A stretch of DNA of 56,944 bases from the NCBI GenBank assembly GCA_002427615.1, contig DIFH01000130.1, positions 1-56,944 on the forward strand. The letters are read 5' to 3'. This document shows positions 27,553 to 36,851 of this stretch, piece by piece; position 1 is the first letter of the stretch; every line of letters starts with the position of its first letter. Below the pieces are notes generated by a model. That model was not told the DNA's origin. It made no database searches and was given only the letters and a program-made list of their open reading frames with translations. Made by a program: the position numbers and the translations under genes. The stretch comes from Paludibacter sp. UBA5753. Its GTDB lineage: Bacteria > Bacteroidota > Bacteroidia > Bacteroidales > Paludibacteraceae.

Positions 27553-27689
27553 GTTTCCAAGAAAACGCCAATCTCTGCGTTGCACTCGCAGCAAAAACTA
27601 CTCATCCCGCCATGGCGGGACTCCGTGTTTTTGCTGTTTCGTGCGCCTTGACCTTGACGTTTTCTTATCAAACACCGAGTTTTCTTTCA
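27553..27689 (-). mobile_element. MITE-like repeat, copy B
   Basis: Reverse-oriented partner of copy A. Internal ends GTTTCCAAGAAAACG (27553-27567) and CGTTTTCTTATCAAAC (27658-27673) form terminal inverted repeats around a perfect small palindrome TCCCGCCATGGCGGGA. No open frame of its own. Confidence 0.7.
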
Positions 27690-28139
27690 AGCACTAAATA
27701 GTTGCATTGTAGACACACACCTTTTGGTCAGACTATTTCACTATAAGTAAATGGGTGGTGATACAAAAAGTATGATAGCATTATCAGTTGAATATCAATA
27801 TATTAAAATGGGCAATAATGTTAAAAGAAACAACTTTCTGCAAGGCGCTACAAAGCATTCCTAAAAACAATATTGCTGATATTCTGCAATTTAGGTGTCT
27901 CCCCTATTCATTTTAAACTCAAAATCACCTGCTTTTGACTAATATTGAACTATATCGGGCTTATTAACCCAATTTGCAGCTTTCTCATCCCATAGTGTTA
28001 AAGTATAGTTAAAAACGTGGTTAAAGCAGCTTGTATTTAACGGTTTGGGTTGTTTTCGAGGAGGTGATATTAATTTAAGGTGCAAAAATCAGAATAAACA
28101 TATATTGAAAATCCATTTGTAGTACACAGGGGGTATAAT

Positions 28140-28274
28140 TGCAATCCCGTCGCAATGTATTATCAGGATTTTTAATCCGAAATACGCTTTCCACTTTTTA
28201 TTAGACAAAGATATATTTTTTATTTTGAACTTAGCGGATTACAAATCCTTATAATACAAAAAGCTGGGATTGCA
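28140..28274. mobile_element. 135-bp element with 40-bp imperfect inverted ends
   Basis: The arm 28140-28179 (begins TGCAATCCC, ends TAATCCG) is the inverse of 28235-28274 with about 31 of 40 bases matching, including TGTATTAT and AGGATTT blocks. It looks like a miniature non-autonomous element or a large stem-loop. It directly adjoins the 54-nt dispersed repeat. Confidence 0.65.
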
Positions 28275-28276
28275 AT

Positions 28277-28330
28277 CCCAGCAACGTGCGCCAGCATTAG
28301 CTCTCCTCATCGCATATCCGGGAGGACAGG
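28277..28330 (+). repeat. 54-nt dispersed repeat, copy 1
   Basis: Starts CCCAGCAACGTGCGCCAG and ends CGGGAGGACAGG. It matches 37781-37834 in the same orientation with about seven differences over 54 bases. Confidence 0.75.
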
Positions 28331-28388
28331 GGAATGGACTGATAGATATCAGGGAACCTGCAACTAAAATATTCATGTAAATGGTCAG

Positions 28389-28529
28389 TCATTTTTTACT
28401 CAATTGTCCATTTCTTTTTCTTTCTTGAAATAGATTTTCTTGTGGGAGTACTTGTTTGTTCAAAATTTCCCTTGCCTTTGCCATTTGGTCGGTGACTTTG
28501 ATACCTGTAATTATTTTTTGCTTACTCAT
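28389..28529 (-). CDS. Possible small lysine-rich protein
   Basis: A 46-aa open frame from ATG at 28529, beginning MSKQKIITGIKVTDQMAKAR and ending QLSKK. It follows the toxin gene by 63 nt in the same direction and could be the third gene of the toxin-antitoxin unit. It has no recognisable family and may be chance; composition (many Lys, Gln, Arg) is protein-like. Confidence 0.3.
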   Translation of the reverse strand: MSKQKIITGIKVTDQMAKAREILNKQVLPQENLFQERKRNGQLSKK

Positions 28530-28592
28530 ATAACGAACTTCTTTTTTTGTTTTAATTCGCCGTCTTTAATTCATTACACTGGGGAGGAAAAG

Positions 28593-28892
28593 TTATTTTA
28601 TATTCAATGTTTTATCATTTCGTCTTTCATCCCAAATGGTTAGTACGACAAGAGTTGATTTATTTACTTCGTAGAATAACAAATAATCGCGAATGATTTT
28701 TACCCTGACGTTTTCAAACGTAGTTTTCCTACCGGTATTTGGATGGAGGGCAGTTAATTGTAGTGTCTCCTTTATTAGTTTGTTCAGTTTTATACTGTAG
28801 GTTTTCGACTGATTTCGTTCTATCCAATAAGCCAGGATTTCTTTACGCTCCTCATTGGCTTTTTGTGTCCACACTATTTTTCGCTTAGCCAT
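28593..28892 (-). CDS. RelE/ParE-type toxin
   Basis: A 99-aa protein of the RelE/ParE superfamily: KIVWTQKANEERKEILAYWIERNQS at the N-terminus, LTALHPNTGRKTTFENVRVKIIRDYLLFYEV in the core and VLTIWDERRND at the end. Such toxins cleave mRNA on ribosomes or poison gyrase. The dyad with R/K residues of the strand VRVKIIRDYLLFYEV fits the ParE branch. It overlaps the antitoxin gene by 19 nt. Confidence 0.85.
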   Translation of the reverse strand: MAKRKIVWTQKANEERKEILAYWIERNQSKTYSIKLNKLIKETLQLTALHPNTGRKTTFENVRVKIIRDYLLFYEVNKSTLVVLTIWDERRNDKTLNIK

Positions 28893-29110
28893 TCGTCGAT
28901 TGCTTCGTCTGCTTGTTGTTCGGATAATACATTGCCGGCAAGATACTCTGCTTTTGCTTCGCTGACTCTTTGTTGCTGCTGCGGATTGAGTTCGTACGCT
29001 TCTTTATCGAGTTCGAAATCGAGCAACTTACGAAGTTCCTCAATAATACGGGATTCCTTTGTGTTTGCTATGCGACTGATTAAATCTATTTTCAATTCGG
29101 CTGTACTCAT
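28874..29110 (-). CDS. Antitoxin of the RelE/ParE pair
   Basis: A 78-aa acidic protein (MSTAELKIDLISRIANTKES), mostly helical, with the C-terminal ADEAIDEWLSEK that would wrap the toxin. Gene order antitoxin-toxin and the overlap are usual for type II modules. The upstream -7 box may be autoregulated by the complex. Confidence 0.8.
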   Translation of the reverse strand: MSTAELKIDLISRIANTKESRIIEELRKLLDFELDKEAYELNPQQQQRVSEAKAEYLAGNVLSEQQADEAIDEWLSEK

Positions 29111-29139
29111 GGCACTAATTATTTGAACTTATTCTTTCG

Positions 29140-29147
29140 CAAAGATA
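29140..29147 (-). promoter_or_regulatory. Candidate -7 box for the toxin-antitoxin unit
   Basis: Minus-strand TATCTTTG matches TANNTTTG and lies 30 nt before the antitoxin ATG. A -33 TTTG is not clear. Confidence 0.45.
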
Positions 29148-29204
29148 ATACATTTTTTAAAATTGCGTGTAAACCAATATGTCAAAGAACGTTTTGTTTT
29201 TGTT

Positions 29205-29497
29205 CCCGCAGGGTGGATCAATACCCTGTGGGATTTTATTTTTATTAGTAGGAGCGCAACTTGGAGTCGTACTCCTACTTTTTTAATTTTACTTTTTTAA
29301 CTCAACTTTTCCAAAGTATGGAACTTTGGAAAAGTATAGAGTATTGGAAAAGTGGGAGCAATTTTTTAATATTCGCGATTCGGAAATCGCAAGACCCGAA
29401 TAAGAACCTTTTCCAAGGTCTGACCTTTTTTAGTGAGGGCTTCACTTAAAGTGAAAATCCACACCTCACCCCCGACCCCTCTCCTTGAGGAGAGGGG
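29205..29497. repeat. Cluster of four palindromes
   Basis: Four hairpins lie in this gene-free stretch of about 400 nt: CCCGCAGGGT/ACCCTGTGGG (29205-29232), AGTAGGAG/CTCCTACT (29247-29279, followed by T-rich sequence), ACTTTTCCAAAG/CTTTGGAAAAGT (29305-29335, 12 perfect pairs), and CCCCTCTCC/GGAGAGGGG (29476-29497). The last is a copy of the C-rich repeat family and lies just after the stop of the Big2 protein gene. Confidence 0.7.
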
Positions 29498-29518
29498 GGA
29501 AGAGAGGGAGTTAACTAA

Positions 29519-31084
29519 CTACAATATCACTTTGGCTACTGCGTTGCCACTGCGGACGATAAGTACCTGACTTTTGGGCAGATTGCTGAGCTTGGTTTCG
29601 GAGCTATTGGCTGTTTGGCTTTGCAGCTTTATGCCTAAGGCGTTGAACACTTCAACCGGGCTGCCTGACGGGGCGGTAACTATGATGTTTCCGTTTTGTA
29701 TGCGAACAGGAAGCTGAGTACGTACTTCGCTTAGTCCGTCAATAGGAGTTACCGTTAAAGAGAAGTCGTCAATGAGGATGGAAGCATCATTTATATTAAC
29801 TTCAAGGGCTAATAAAGAATAAGGTCTTAAGTCTTTATTTGAGTTAATCGGTTCAAAGGTAGCCGTAACCTGTTGCCAACCATTGTTTATTACAGACAAG
29901 GTAATTTGTTTAACTTCACCTACCCATAGTAGATCGGTAAGCCCCTCATTATAAGCTTGAAGATTTAAACCAATTTTTGCTTCACCCTCCACACTTTTGT
30001 ACCAAAAAGAAATGGTAAATGTTTTATTAAAAAAACTAGTGAAATCATAGTTGTTGGTAAGATGATATAACGAACCTTGAGCTATAAGAGAGTTGTTTCC
30101 GCTGTGTACTTCGTCGGAAATAAATTCAGCTATTGTGGCATAATCAAGAAGCCATGAGGTTGTACCGTCTTCAAACCCGGGGTTTGACATCAAATTATCA
30201 GTCTGTGCAGCAGAAACAGTAAGCGCGCAAGTAGCTGTAAAATTTCCATCTTCGGTAGTAACGGTAATATCGGCAGTACCGGCTGCCACAGCAGTTACCA
30301 GGCCATTGGCATCAACAGTGGCGACATTAGTGTTACTGCTTGCCCAACTTATGTTTTTATTGGAAGCATTTTCCGGTGCAACAGTAGCTGTAAGTTGTTC
30401 GGTATTGCCAACGGTAAGAGAAGCGGTGGTTTTATCTAAGCTTACTTCTGTTACATTAATGCTGCCAGCTCCATCAACTGTAGTTAAGGTAGCATCATCT
30501 ATTAATGTAATCCAACCATAAGGTACAAATGTGAATTCGACCAATGCAACCTGCGTAATATCTACAGCAATATCTGTCTCTATCTCTGCATAATGCCAGT
30601 TTCCATCATCGAAGTTAGGCGTGTTGGTTTCATCTACTGTAAATGTAAACGTTTTATCATAATCAAAATTTAAACCAGTATGATAATTTATCGATAGAGT
30701 TATAGGAATGTCGGCAGTAGAAACTTTTTCAAGGCATTTATACCTAATAGACGCTTTGTATTTTTTGTTCTCAGAAACTACAAGTTGTGAAATTTCATTG
30801 TTTCCTTCTAGTAATATTAGGGATTTGCTACCGACATATGTATCTTCTTCTTCAGAGTCAAACAGGCTTCCAATATCTCCACCTTTCCACGAAAACCAAT
30901 ATCCTGTGATAGTACTTGGGGTAACCCAATCAAAAGTACTATAAACATCTTTTAATGACTCTCCGGTGTTCTCAAAACTTGGATCTGTCAATAGATTCTC
31001 CTGTGCATTAACGTTTACCATACCCAGTAAAAGGGCAATTAAAACTGTTGTAAATTTTGTTTTCATTTTTTTCATTTTTTTCAT
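29519..31084 (-). CDS. Secreted protein with Big2 domain and carbohydrate-binding-like domains
   Basis: A 521-aa protein with a signal peptide ending VNAQEN. Residues about 28-205 and 297-450 have the jelly-roll pattern of CBM4/9-like domains (LLTDPSFENTGES, LMSNPGFEDGTTSW). Residues about 213-292 are a bacterial Ig-like Big2 domain (VSLDKTTASLTVGNTEQLTATV, SSNTNVATVDANGLVTAVAAG). The tail from 456 ends in a type IX-like sorting region (VEVFNALGIKLQSQ to VLIVRSGNAVAKVIL). It is last in the TonB-receptor locus and likely acts on the surface, perhaps capturing a glycan. Confidence 0.8.
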   Translation of the reverse strand: MKKMKKMKTKFTTVLIALLLGMVNVNAQENLLTDPSFENTGESLKDVYSTFDWVTPSTITGYWFSWKGGDIGSLFDSEEEDTYVGSKSLILLEGNNEISQLVVSENKKYKASIRYKCLEKVSTADIPITLSINYHTGLNFDYDKTFTFTVDETNTPNFDDGNWHYAEIETDIAVDITQVALVEFTFVPYGWITLIDDATLTTVDGAGSINVTEVSLDKTTASLTVGNTEQLTATVAPENASNKNISWASSNTNVATVDANGLVTAVAAGTADITVTTEDGNFTATCALTVSAAQTDNLMSNPGFEDGTTSWLLDYATIAEFISDEVHSGNNSLIAQGSLYHLTNNYDFTSFFNKTFTISFWYKSVEGEAKIGLNLQAYNEGLTDLLWVGEVKQITLSVINNGWQQVTATFEPINSNKDLRPYSLLALEVNINDASILIDDFSLTVTPIDGLSEVRTQLPVRIQNGNIIVTAPSGSPVEVFNALGIKLQSQTANSSETKLSNLPKSQVLIVRSGNAVAKVIL

Positions 31085-31133
31085 TTTTATTAAAAGTTAT
31101 TTTGATTGATTGATTGATTTCGTAATATATTTA

Positions 31134-32120
31134 TTACCACTTCACGCTCAGGTCATCCATAAAGGTGCTCGAATACTTGGCGGCTTTCAGTGTCTGAAAT
31201 TTCCATTCGCCTGTATTTTTAAAGGATACGGTGCGTTTGCTTACCAATTTTGTCATATCCGATAGTTTATACACTTCGTATTTATAACTGCTGTTGATAT
31301 CTATTTCAGTAAAGGGGCTGGCGCTGGTGGCGGGGTCAAAATCAAGGGTATCGGTTATAATACCTTCTGCATTGTAAATCAGCATCCGGGCTTCGTCTCC
31401 TTCTGTATTGATGGCGGCATCAAGGTAAAAACGCAACTTGGTATGGTTAGCGTCAACCGGAACAGGCTCATTGGCCGGTATAGTCATATCCAAAAAAACA
31501 TCTTCGCTTAATTGCAGCAAATCGATACGAGTACCATCAGTGATACGTATACTTTTACTAAACACAGCGATATCGTCGCTTTTGCGAACCATTTGCAGCG
31601 TGCCATTGCTATTTTCGGCAGCCACATAGTTTAGACCGTTGGCGATGATTTGCTCGTAACTGTTACCTAAGTAATTGATACTATAAAAATCGGACTGCCC
31701 GGTTTGATACGAGACATTGACGGTAACTGAGGGAAATGCCTCGGGAGTATAAAGGTAAGCGCCATCGTTTAATATAATTGTTCTGATGGTATCGTTTATT
31801 TGTAGAGTGAACGCTTCTTCCAATATTGGAATGGTACTGTTATTCTTAAATATTCTAAGGGTACCATCCGAGGCTTTACCTGGAAGTAAAAGACCTACCA
31901 TTTTTGTTGGTTCACTACCGAAATGATAAGTTCTCATTGCTAATGAATCATTATTAAAGGTATACCGGAATGTGCTATCGGGGGTATCATTGTATAATTC
32001 TATAATGATGACTGTGAATGAACTCAGGTCTTTGTAATCCCATTCGTCAGAACAGCTTGTAAAGCATAATGGCAACAACAATAACCATATACTTTTTATT
32101 AATAGTTTTTTTATTTTCAT
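31134..32120 (-). CDS. Surface lipoprotein of the TonB-receptor locus
   Basis: A 328-aa lipoprotein (lipobox CFTSC, followed by SDEWD, an acidic stretch which in this phylum can mark surface export). The body is beta-rich with repeated short domains; no SusD, FimB or other family fits clearly. It lies 40 nt after the TonB receptor gene and before the Big2 protein, so it is a likely surface partner of the receptor. Confidence 0.75.
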   Translation of the reverse strand: MKIKKLLIKSIWLLLLPLCFTSCSDEWDYKDLSSFTVIIIELYNDTPDSTFRYTFNNDSLAMRTYHFGSEPTKMVGLLLPGKASDGTLRIFKNNSTIPILEEAFTLQINDTIRTIILNDGAYLYTPEAFPSVTVNVSYQTGQSDFYSINYLGNSYEQIIANGLNYVAAENSNGTLQMVRKSDDIAVFSKSIRITDGTRIDLLQLSEDVFLDMTIPANEPVPVDANHTKLRFYLDAAINTEGDEARMLIYNAEGIITDTLDFDPATSASPFTEIDINSSYKYEVYKLSDMTKLVSKRTVSFKNTGEWKFQTLKAAKYSSTFMDDLSVKW

Positions 32121-32160
32121 AAGATTAATGTATATTTATAGTTTCACTTATTTACATTAT

Positions 32161-35100
32161 TTAAAACTGATAGCTTACCGAAAGAGAATAGGATACTCCT
32201 TTTCTATATTTCTCGATGAAATAATCGCCATTGTTATAGTCCATATTATCAAGCATTTCAACGTATTCATTTCCTCCTCCTTCTGTTTTGTTCCACTGTC
32301 CGTTCCTGTAAGTGATAAATGCCTGATTTAGGAGGTCTCCGGCATTGGCTTTAATCTCCATTTTCCCTTTAAGCACTTTGAGGCTTACTTGCAAATCCAA
32401 TACATCGCGGGGGTTAATGTACTCGTCGAGGCTAGCGGAAGCTCCGCTGAGTGCCAACTTCCGTCCTGTTCGCCCGTAGTTTACTGCAAAGCCCCCAATA
32501 TTTCCTTCGTAAGTTAGTCCGGTATTGATGCTGTAAGGAGCAAGACCTTGCAGGGGACGGTCTCTATTGTATTCGGGATTTATCTCCTCTTCAATCAGCG
32601 TTGTTAAATCGAGATAATTATATTCAACATTGGCTTTCATAACCATCGCGTTGACAGAAAGGTATAGCTTATTAAAGAAAGGATAGCCAAAGAATCCAAA
32701 ACTTTTGCGCAGATTGAACTCCAGTCCCAAAGATTCCGATTGGTCAAGATTGACCATCAAAAAAGTATAGTTGTAGCCATCCTGCAGCATTCTTCCAAGT
32801 GTTTCAACCGGATTCTTAAACTTTTTGTAGAATCCGCTCAGTGAAATGATTTCGCCTGCCGCCGGATACCATTCCAACCGTAGATCGGCATTGGTGGTAT
32901 GGGTGGGGAGTATGGCTTTAAAGCTGGTGTAAGTTGAACGGCTCTGTACATCGTAATAACGGATTTGTGCCAGTTCTCTGAAATCGGGACGCGCCAAGGT
33001 ATTGCTGTAAGCCGCTTTAAGGTTTATTTTCGGACTTATTTCATAAATAACAGAAGCAGCAGGCATCCAATCGGTGGTTTTACTTGCTACGATTGAGTCG
33101 CCAATGTAAGGAGACCCTTTAATGGCTGAGTTGTGTATTTCAGTAATGGTGCGCATATCGTTCGCTTCCATACGAACTCCGCCAATGAGTGTTAGTTCCC
33201 TGAGTGGTTTTAGCTCTGCCATGGCATAAACCGCATGGAGGTCTTGCTCTCCCTTGTAGGCATCATCAACATTCCCATGTAATCCATAGGGTGTAAAATA
33301 TATTTTACCCGAAGCCAGATTTTCCGGGTCATATAATTGGTGTATGGTCAGTCCACCGGACTGATTCCATTTGTAACCAGAAAGTTGAACCTTCGGGAGA
33401 AGGTACTGTTGGGCATAGTCGGAACGGCGAAAAGTGCCCCGGTAACCAGCTTTGATTTTTTGTTTTTTGCCATCTATCATAAAAGCATATTCTGCATTGG
33501 CACCGGCATCGGTTTTGCCTTCTTCCAAAGCAGTATTGCGGATATGCCCGTTGTCTATCTTAGTGTCTAATCCTATTTGCCAACTTACAATGTATTGATT
33601 GTCTAACCGTGAAATTGGGCGGTTCTCTGCGTCCTTCTCAGATATAATCCCAACTGCCAAACGGTCTTCGGGCTGGTCGCGGTTTACCTTGCTGTAGCCT
33701 GCCGTCCAGTCAATGACAAGATGTTCCCCAAAAAAGTTATGTTTTCCTTCCAGTTGAGATTGCAAGAGTTGGTTAATCATTATAGAGCTGTATTGCGTTA
33801 TGTCATTCGCGTAATTTTCATTAAATGTAACACGCTGCAAGTTGCTGTGGGAGAAATGGTTGTTGTACAGATTGTGCCAGGCAAGGGAATGGTTGGGGTT
33901 TTGCCACTTAAAATTGGCAATACCTCCCATTGTAGTAACAAAGTTATAGCGGTCGCCCATATCACCTACCATATACCTATCCGGGTTTCGGAATCCTGCC
34001 TGTTCGATATGTTCGCTGTTTTCTTCGTGGCGGTAGGTCAATGCCATTGTAAAACCTATTTTTTGCCCGTTCTTTAAATCAACAGGAATACCACCGATCA
34101 GACTGTAACTTTGCGTGGGTTGTCCCTTATATTTCAGCATTCCCCAGTCGTTGGGTATTTTGGCATTTAAGGAGGCGGCTTTATCTATATCTTCAATAAA
34201 TGTTCCAAACACATAATGGTTGTATTCATCGAGTTTCCACGCTGTGCCATACCAGTCGCGCGGGTTTCCCAGAAAATAGTCGTCATCGTAGCGTTTCGTA
34301 CTGTAAAAGTCCTTCCCTGTACTAATGGAGTTCATCCCCGTTCCGATAGACAATTTCAGGAATGGTTTGTCGGGCAAAGACAAGGTGTTCACCGTAACGG
34401 TACCGCCTACAAATTCGCCGGACATATCGGGGATGAATGTTTTTGCTACAATCACGTTATCGACAAGTGAACTGGGTATTATGTCGAAAGAGAAATTTTT
34501 GCGGTTGGGTTCGGTACTGGGCAATGATATTCCGTTTAATAACATATTATTGTATCGTTCGCCCATACCGCGAACCACAACGTGTTTGCTATCGTTCACC
34601 GTTACACCCGGCAGTCGTGTAAGTACCTGCGCCACGTTGTTGTCGGAGGTTTTTCTGATGAGGTCGGCGGAGATGCCGTCGGTCATGGAAATGGCGGCTT
34701 TTTGCTGCAACAGCATCCCTATGGCAGAGGCGCGTTGCACCAGAACAGTAACGGTAACTTCGGAGAGTTGCTCGGAAGCTTCGCTCAGTATCACATCCAA
34801 CTTGGTGGTTTTGTCGGGGCGAATGTCTACCCCTGTTATTTTCTTTTTCTGATAGGATAGGAAACTCACTTCGATGGTTATTTTACCAGCCGGTACTTGT
34901 AAAGTATATTTTCCGTTGACATCGGTAATGGTTCCTCTGCCCGTGCCGGGAATAGCAATGGCAGCGCCGGGAATGGGTACGCCTGCTTCGTCGGTAACGA
35001 GGCCGGAGAGGCGACCGGCGCCGGAGGGCTGGGGTTTAGCGGGCGGAGTTCCTTTTTTCAACACGGCATAGGATGTTTCAGCCGTTTTTTTCCAGGTAAA

Positions 35101-35418
35101 TGCCGTTCCCGAAAGAGTGCGGTCTAAAGCCTGTTCCACGGTTATGTTTTCGGCATTCAGGGAGAGAACACGCGTACTTGCGACCAATTTAGGGTCGAAA
35201 AGAATGGTAGCGTCGCTTAACTCTCCTATTTTCTTTAATCGTGCCGATAGTAGTTCTTCGGGAAACTGCGCATTAAAACTTTTTGCCTCAACGGGTAAAG
35301 GGTAACATAAAGCCAAAACTACCACCAGCAAGGGTATCAATCCGAAACATCGTGATTTTACACTTATCTTTCTTGTTTTTATTTGTTGATAAATCATTTT
35401 TTTAATTTTATTTTCCAA
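32161..35418 (-). CDS. TonB-dependent outer membrane receptor with STN signalling domain
   Basis: A 1085-aa receptor. After a signal peptide (about 25-46) come an STN domain (about 50-115: LLSARLKKIGELSDATILFDPKLVAS), a carboxypeptidase-regulatory-like domain (about 135-215: GRLSGLVTDEAGVPIPGAAI), a plug (about 230-340: NVAQVLTRLPGVTVNDSKHVVVRGMGERYNNMLLNG) and a 22-stranded barrel ending YSLSVSYQF. The STN domain signals to FecR on ligand binding. No SusD gene follows, so it is not a standard glycan SusCD pair. An in-frame ATG at codon 8 may be the true start. Confidence 0.93.
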   Translation of the reverse strand: MENKIKKMIYQQIKTRKISVKSRCFGLIPLLVVVLALCYPLPVEAKSFNAQFPEELLSARLKKIGELSDATILFDPKLVASTRVLSLNAENITVEQALDRTLSGTAFTWKKTAETSYAVLKKGTPPAKPQPSGAGRLSGLVTDEAGVPIPGAAIAIPGTGRGTITDVNGKYTLQVPAGKITIEVSFLSYQKKKITGVDIRPDKTTKLDVILSEASEQLSEVTVTVLVQRASAIGMLLQQKAAISMTDGISADLIRKTSDNNVAQVLTRLPGVTVNDSKHVVVRGMGERYNNMLLNGISLPSTEPNRKNFSFDIIPSSLVDNVIVAKTFIPDMSGEFVGGTVTVNTLSLPDKPFLKLSIGTGMNSISTGKDFYSTKRYDDDYFLGNPRDWYGTAWKLDEYNHYVFGTFIEDIDKAASLNAKIPNDWGMLKYKGQPTQSYSLIGGIPVDLKNGQKIGFTMALTYRHEENSEHIEQAGFRNPDRYMVGDMGDRYNFVTTMGGIANFKWQNPNHSLAWHNLYNNHFSHSNLQRVTFNENYANDITQYSSIMINQLLQSQLEGKHNFFGEHLVIDWTAGYSKVNRDQPEDRLAVGIISEKDAENRPISRLDNQYIVSWQIGLDTKIDNGHIRNTALEEGKTDAGANAEYAFMIDGKKQKIKAGYRGTFRRSDYAQQYLLPKVQLSGYKWNQSGGLTIHQLYDPENLASGKIYFTPYGLHGNVDDAYKGEQDLHAVYAMAELKPLRELTLIGGVRMEANDMRTITEIHNSAIKGSPYIGDSIVASKTTDWMPAASVIYEISPKINLKAAYSNTLARPDFRELAQIRYYDVQSRSTYTSFKAILPTHTTNADLRLEWYPAAGEIISLSGFYKKFKNPVETLGRMLQDGYNYTFLMVNLDQSESLGLEFNLRKSFGFFGYPFFNKLYLSVNAMVMKANVEYNYLDLTTLIEEEINPEYNRDRPLQGLAPYSINTGLTYEGNIGGFAVNYGRTGRKLALSGASASLDEYINPRDVLDLQVSLKVLKGKMEIKANAGDLLNQAFITYRNGQWNKTEGGGNEYVEMLDNMDYNNGDYFIEKYRKGVSYSLSVSYQF

Positions 35419-35554
35419 TTTATTTTATTTTTCGTACTCCTGTTAAGGTCAAAACATCCACTCTTCTTCCCCCTGTTGGAAAAATTATTTATGTATTAAT
35501 AGTCTATAAATAAGCTGTTTGTTAGATGTAGCCTGTTCTTTCCCTGCCGGATAT

Positions 35555-36568
35555 TCAGGGCGTGATTGTTACCTGATTGTTTTGGATTTTATAATGGACC
35601 TGATGTATTTCGCCAATGGTTGCCATCACTTCTTCCAGCGTGCTCTCTTTGCGGAATATACCCGAAAGTAGCCTGCCCGATAAAGCATCATTTTCTATCC
35701 TGACAGTTACCCCGAACTGCTGCCGTAAGCGCAGGCGCAATTCTTCGGCACTTGCTTCGTTGAGTACAAGCCTCCCTTCCATCCATCCGGCGGCATCCCG
35801 CCAGTCGGCATTGCTTATTTCCGTATGCCCGTCGGTAGTACGGTATTTCATCCGGCGGTTGGCGGTGAGAACAGCAATCGTTTTCCTGTTTTCTACGATT
35901 TCTACCCGTCCGTTACGCACCGACACCACATTTTCGCCAAGCTCCCCATAGGCTTTCACATTGAATGATGTTCCGCGAACCGTGGTTTGCATAGTGCCGG
36001 TATGGATAATGAATGGCTTTTCGGGATTTTTAGCCACTTCGAAAAAGGCTTCGCCTGAGAGCCAGACTTCGCGCTTCTGCCTGTTAAAAGTTGCTTCGGT
36101 TATTTCCAAACGACTGCCTGCATTTAGCTGTACAACGGTTCCATCAGGCAGAGTTACGGTAGTACGGTGAGTATCGTCGGTAGCCCATGCCTTGGGGGCA
36201 TCAGCTGTCCGGTTTGTTCCGGGTTGCAAAAAATCGCTTGTACCCTGGTAAGCTATCCATGTTCCACCACCGATAAGCACCACTATTGCAGCAATCGCAG
36301 CATAACGTTGGTATAGATTCCGAAGAGGTTGAATGTTGCGCCTTCTCTGATCGCGACGGATATGAGCTGTTACGTGTCTACTGACTTTTTTACGGGCATC
36401 GGTAATTTTCTGCTCATCCATTGGGTAATTTTCGATATCGCTCATGTCGGGAGTCCAGCTATCCAAAGCTTGTTTTGCGCTGTTGCTTGCCTGACCTTGT
36501 TCATAGCGTTGAAACAAATCCACGATATAATCCAATAGGGCGATTTGTTTTTTGTTTTTGTTACTCAT
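35555..36568 (-). CDS. FecR-family anti-sigma factor
   Basis: A 337-aa inner-membrane protein. The cytoplasmic part (1-85) would hold the sigma factor; one membrane helix (about 89-107, AIAAIVVLIGGGTWIAY); then a periplasmic FecR domain (about 130-235, TVTLPDGTVVQLNAGSRLEI, REVWLSGEAFFEVAKNPEKPFIIHT) and a C-terminal DUF4974-like domain (about 268-337). It is divergent from the sigma gene and upstream of the receptor. Confidence 0.93.
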   Translation of the reverse strand: MSNKNKKQIALLDYIVDLFQRYEQGQASNSAKQALDSWTPDMSDIENYPMDEQKITDARKKVSRHVTAHIRRDQRRRNIQPLRNLYQRYAAIAAIVVLIGGGTWIAYQGTSDFLQPGTNRTADAPKAWATDDTHRTTVTLPDGTVVQLNAGSRLEITEATFNRQKREVWLSGEAFFEVAKNPEKPFIIHTGTMQTTVRGTSFNVKAYGELGENVVSVRNGRVEIVENRKTIAVLTANRRMKYRTTDGHTEISNADWRDAAGWMEGRLVLNEASAEELRLRLRQQFGVTVRIENDALSGRLLSGIFRKESTLEEVMATIGEIHQVHYKIQNNQVTITP

Positions 36569-36823
36569 AGAGATTTTATTCTTTTTACTTTGCTGCGAAG
36601 AAATTGTTTTTCCGCTTTAATAGATAAAAGACATGAGAAGGGTAATTGTCCCATACAAAAGCCATGAAAGAACTGTTACATACACATTTCAACTGTGTTA
36701 TAATGTTTATTATCTGTAATTTGAAGTAAAAATATAGGGACGTTTTTTTGAAAGGAAAATAGTTTTATTCATGGAGAGGATGCTAAATTATGTAATCTTA
36801 ATACTGTTGAAATATGTTCTATT

Positions 36824-36831
36824 TACTTTTG
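36824..36831 (+). promoter_or_regulatory. Candidate -7 box for the ECF sigma gene
   Basis: TACTTTTG matches TANNTTTG, 20 nt before the ATG at 36852. It falls inside the longer open frame that begins at 36771, which supports the shorter start. Confidence 0.5.
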
Positions 36832-36851
36832 CAGTCGTAAGTAGAATCAAC

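Larger units (their letters stand above)
27690..28388. other. Non-coding stretch with repeats
   Basis: No supported gene. Up to 28139 I see nothing but AT-rich unique sequence. From 28140 there are two repeat elements described separately. Confidence 0.55.
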
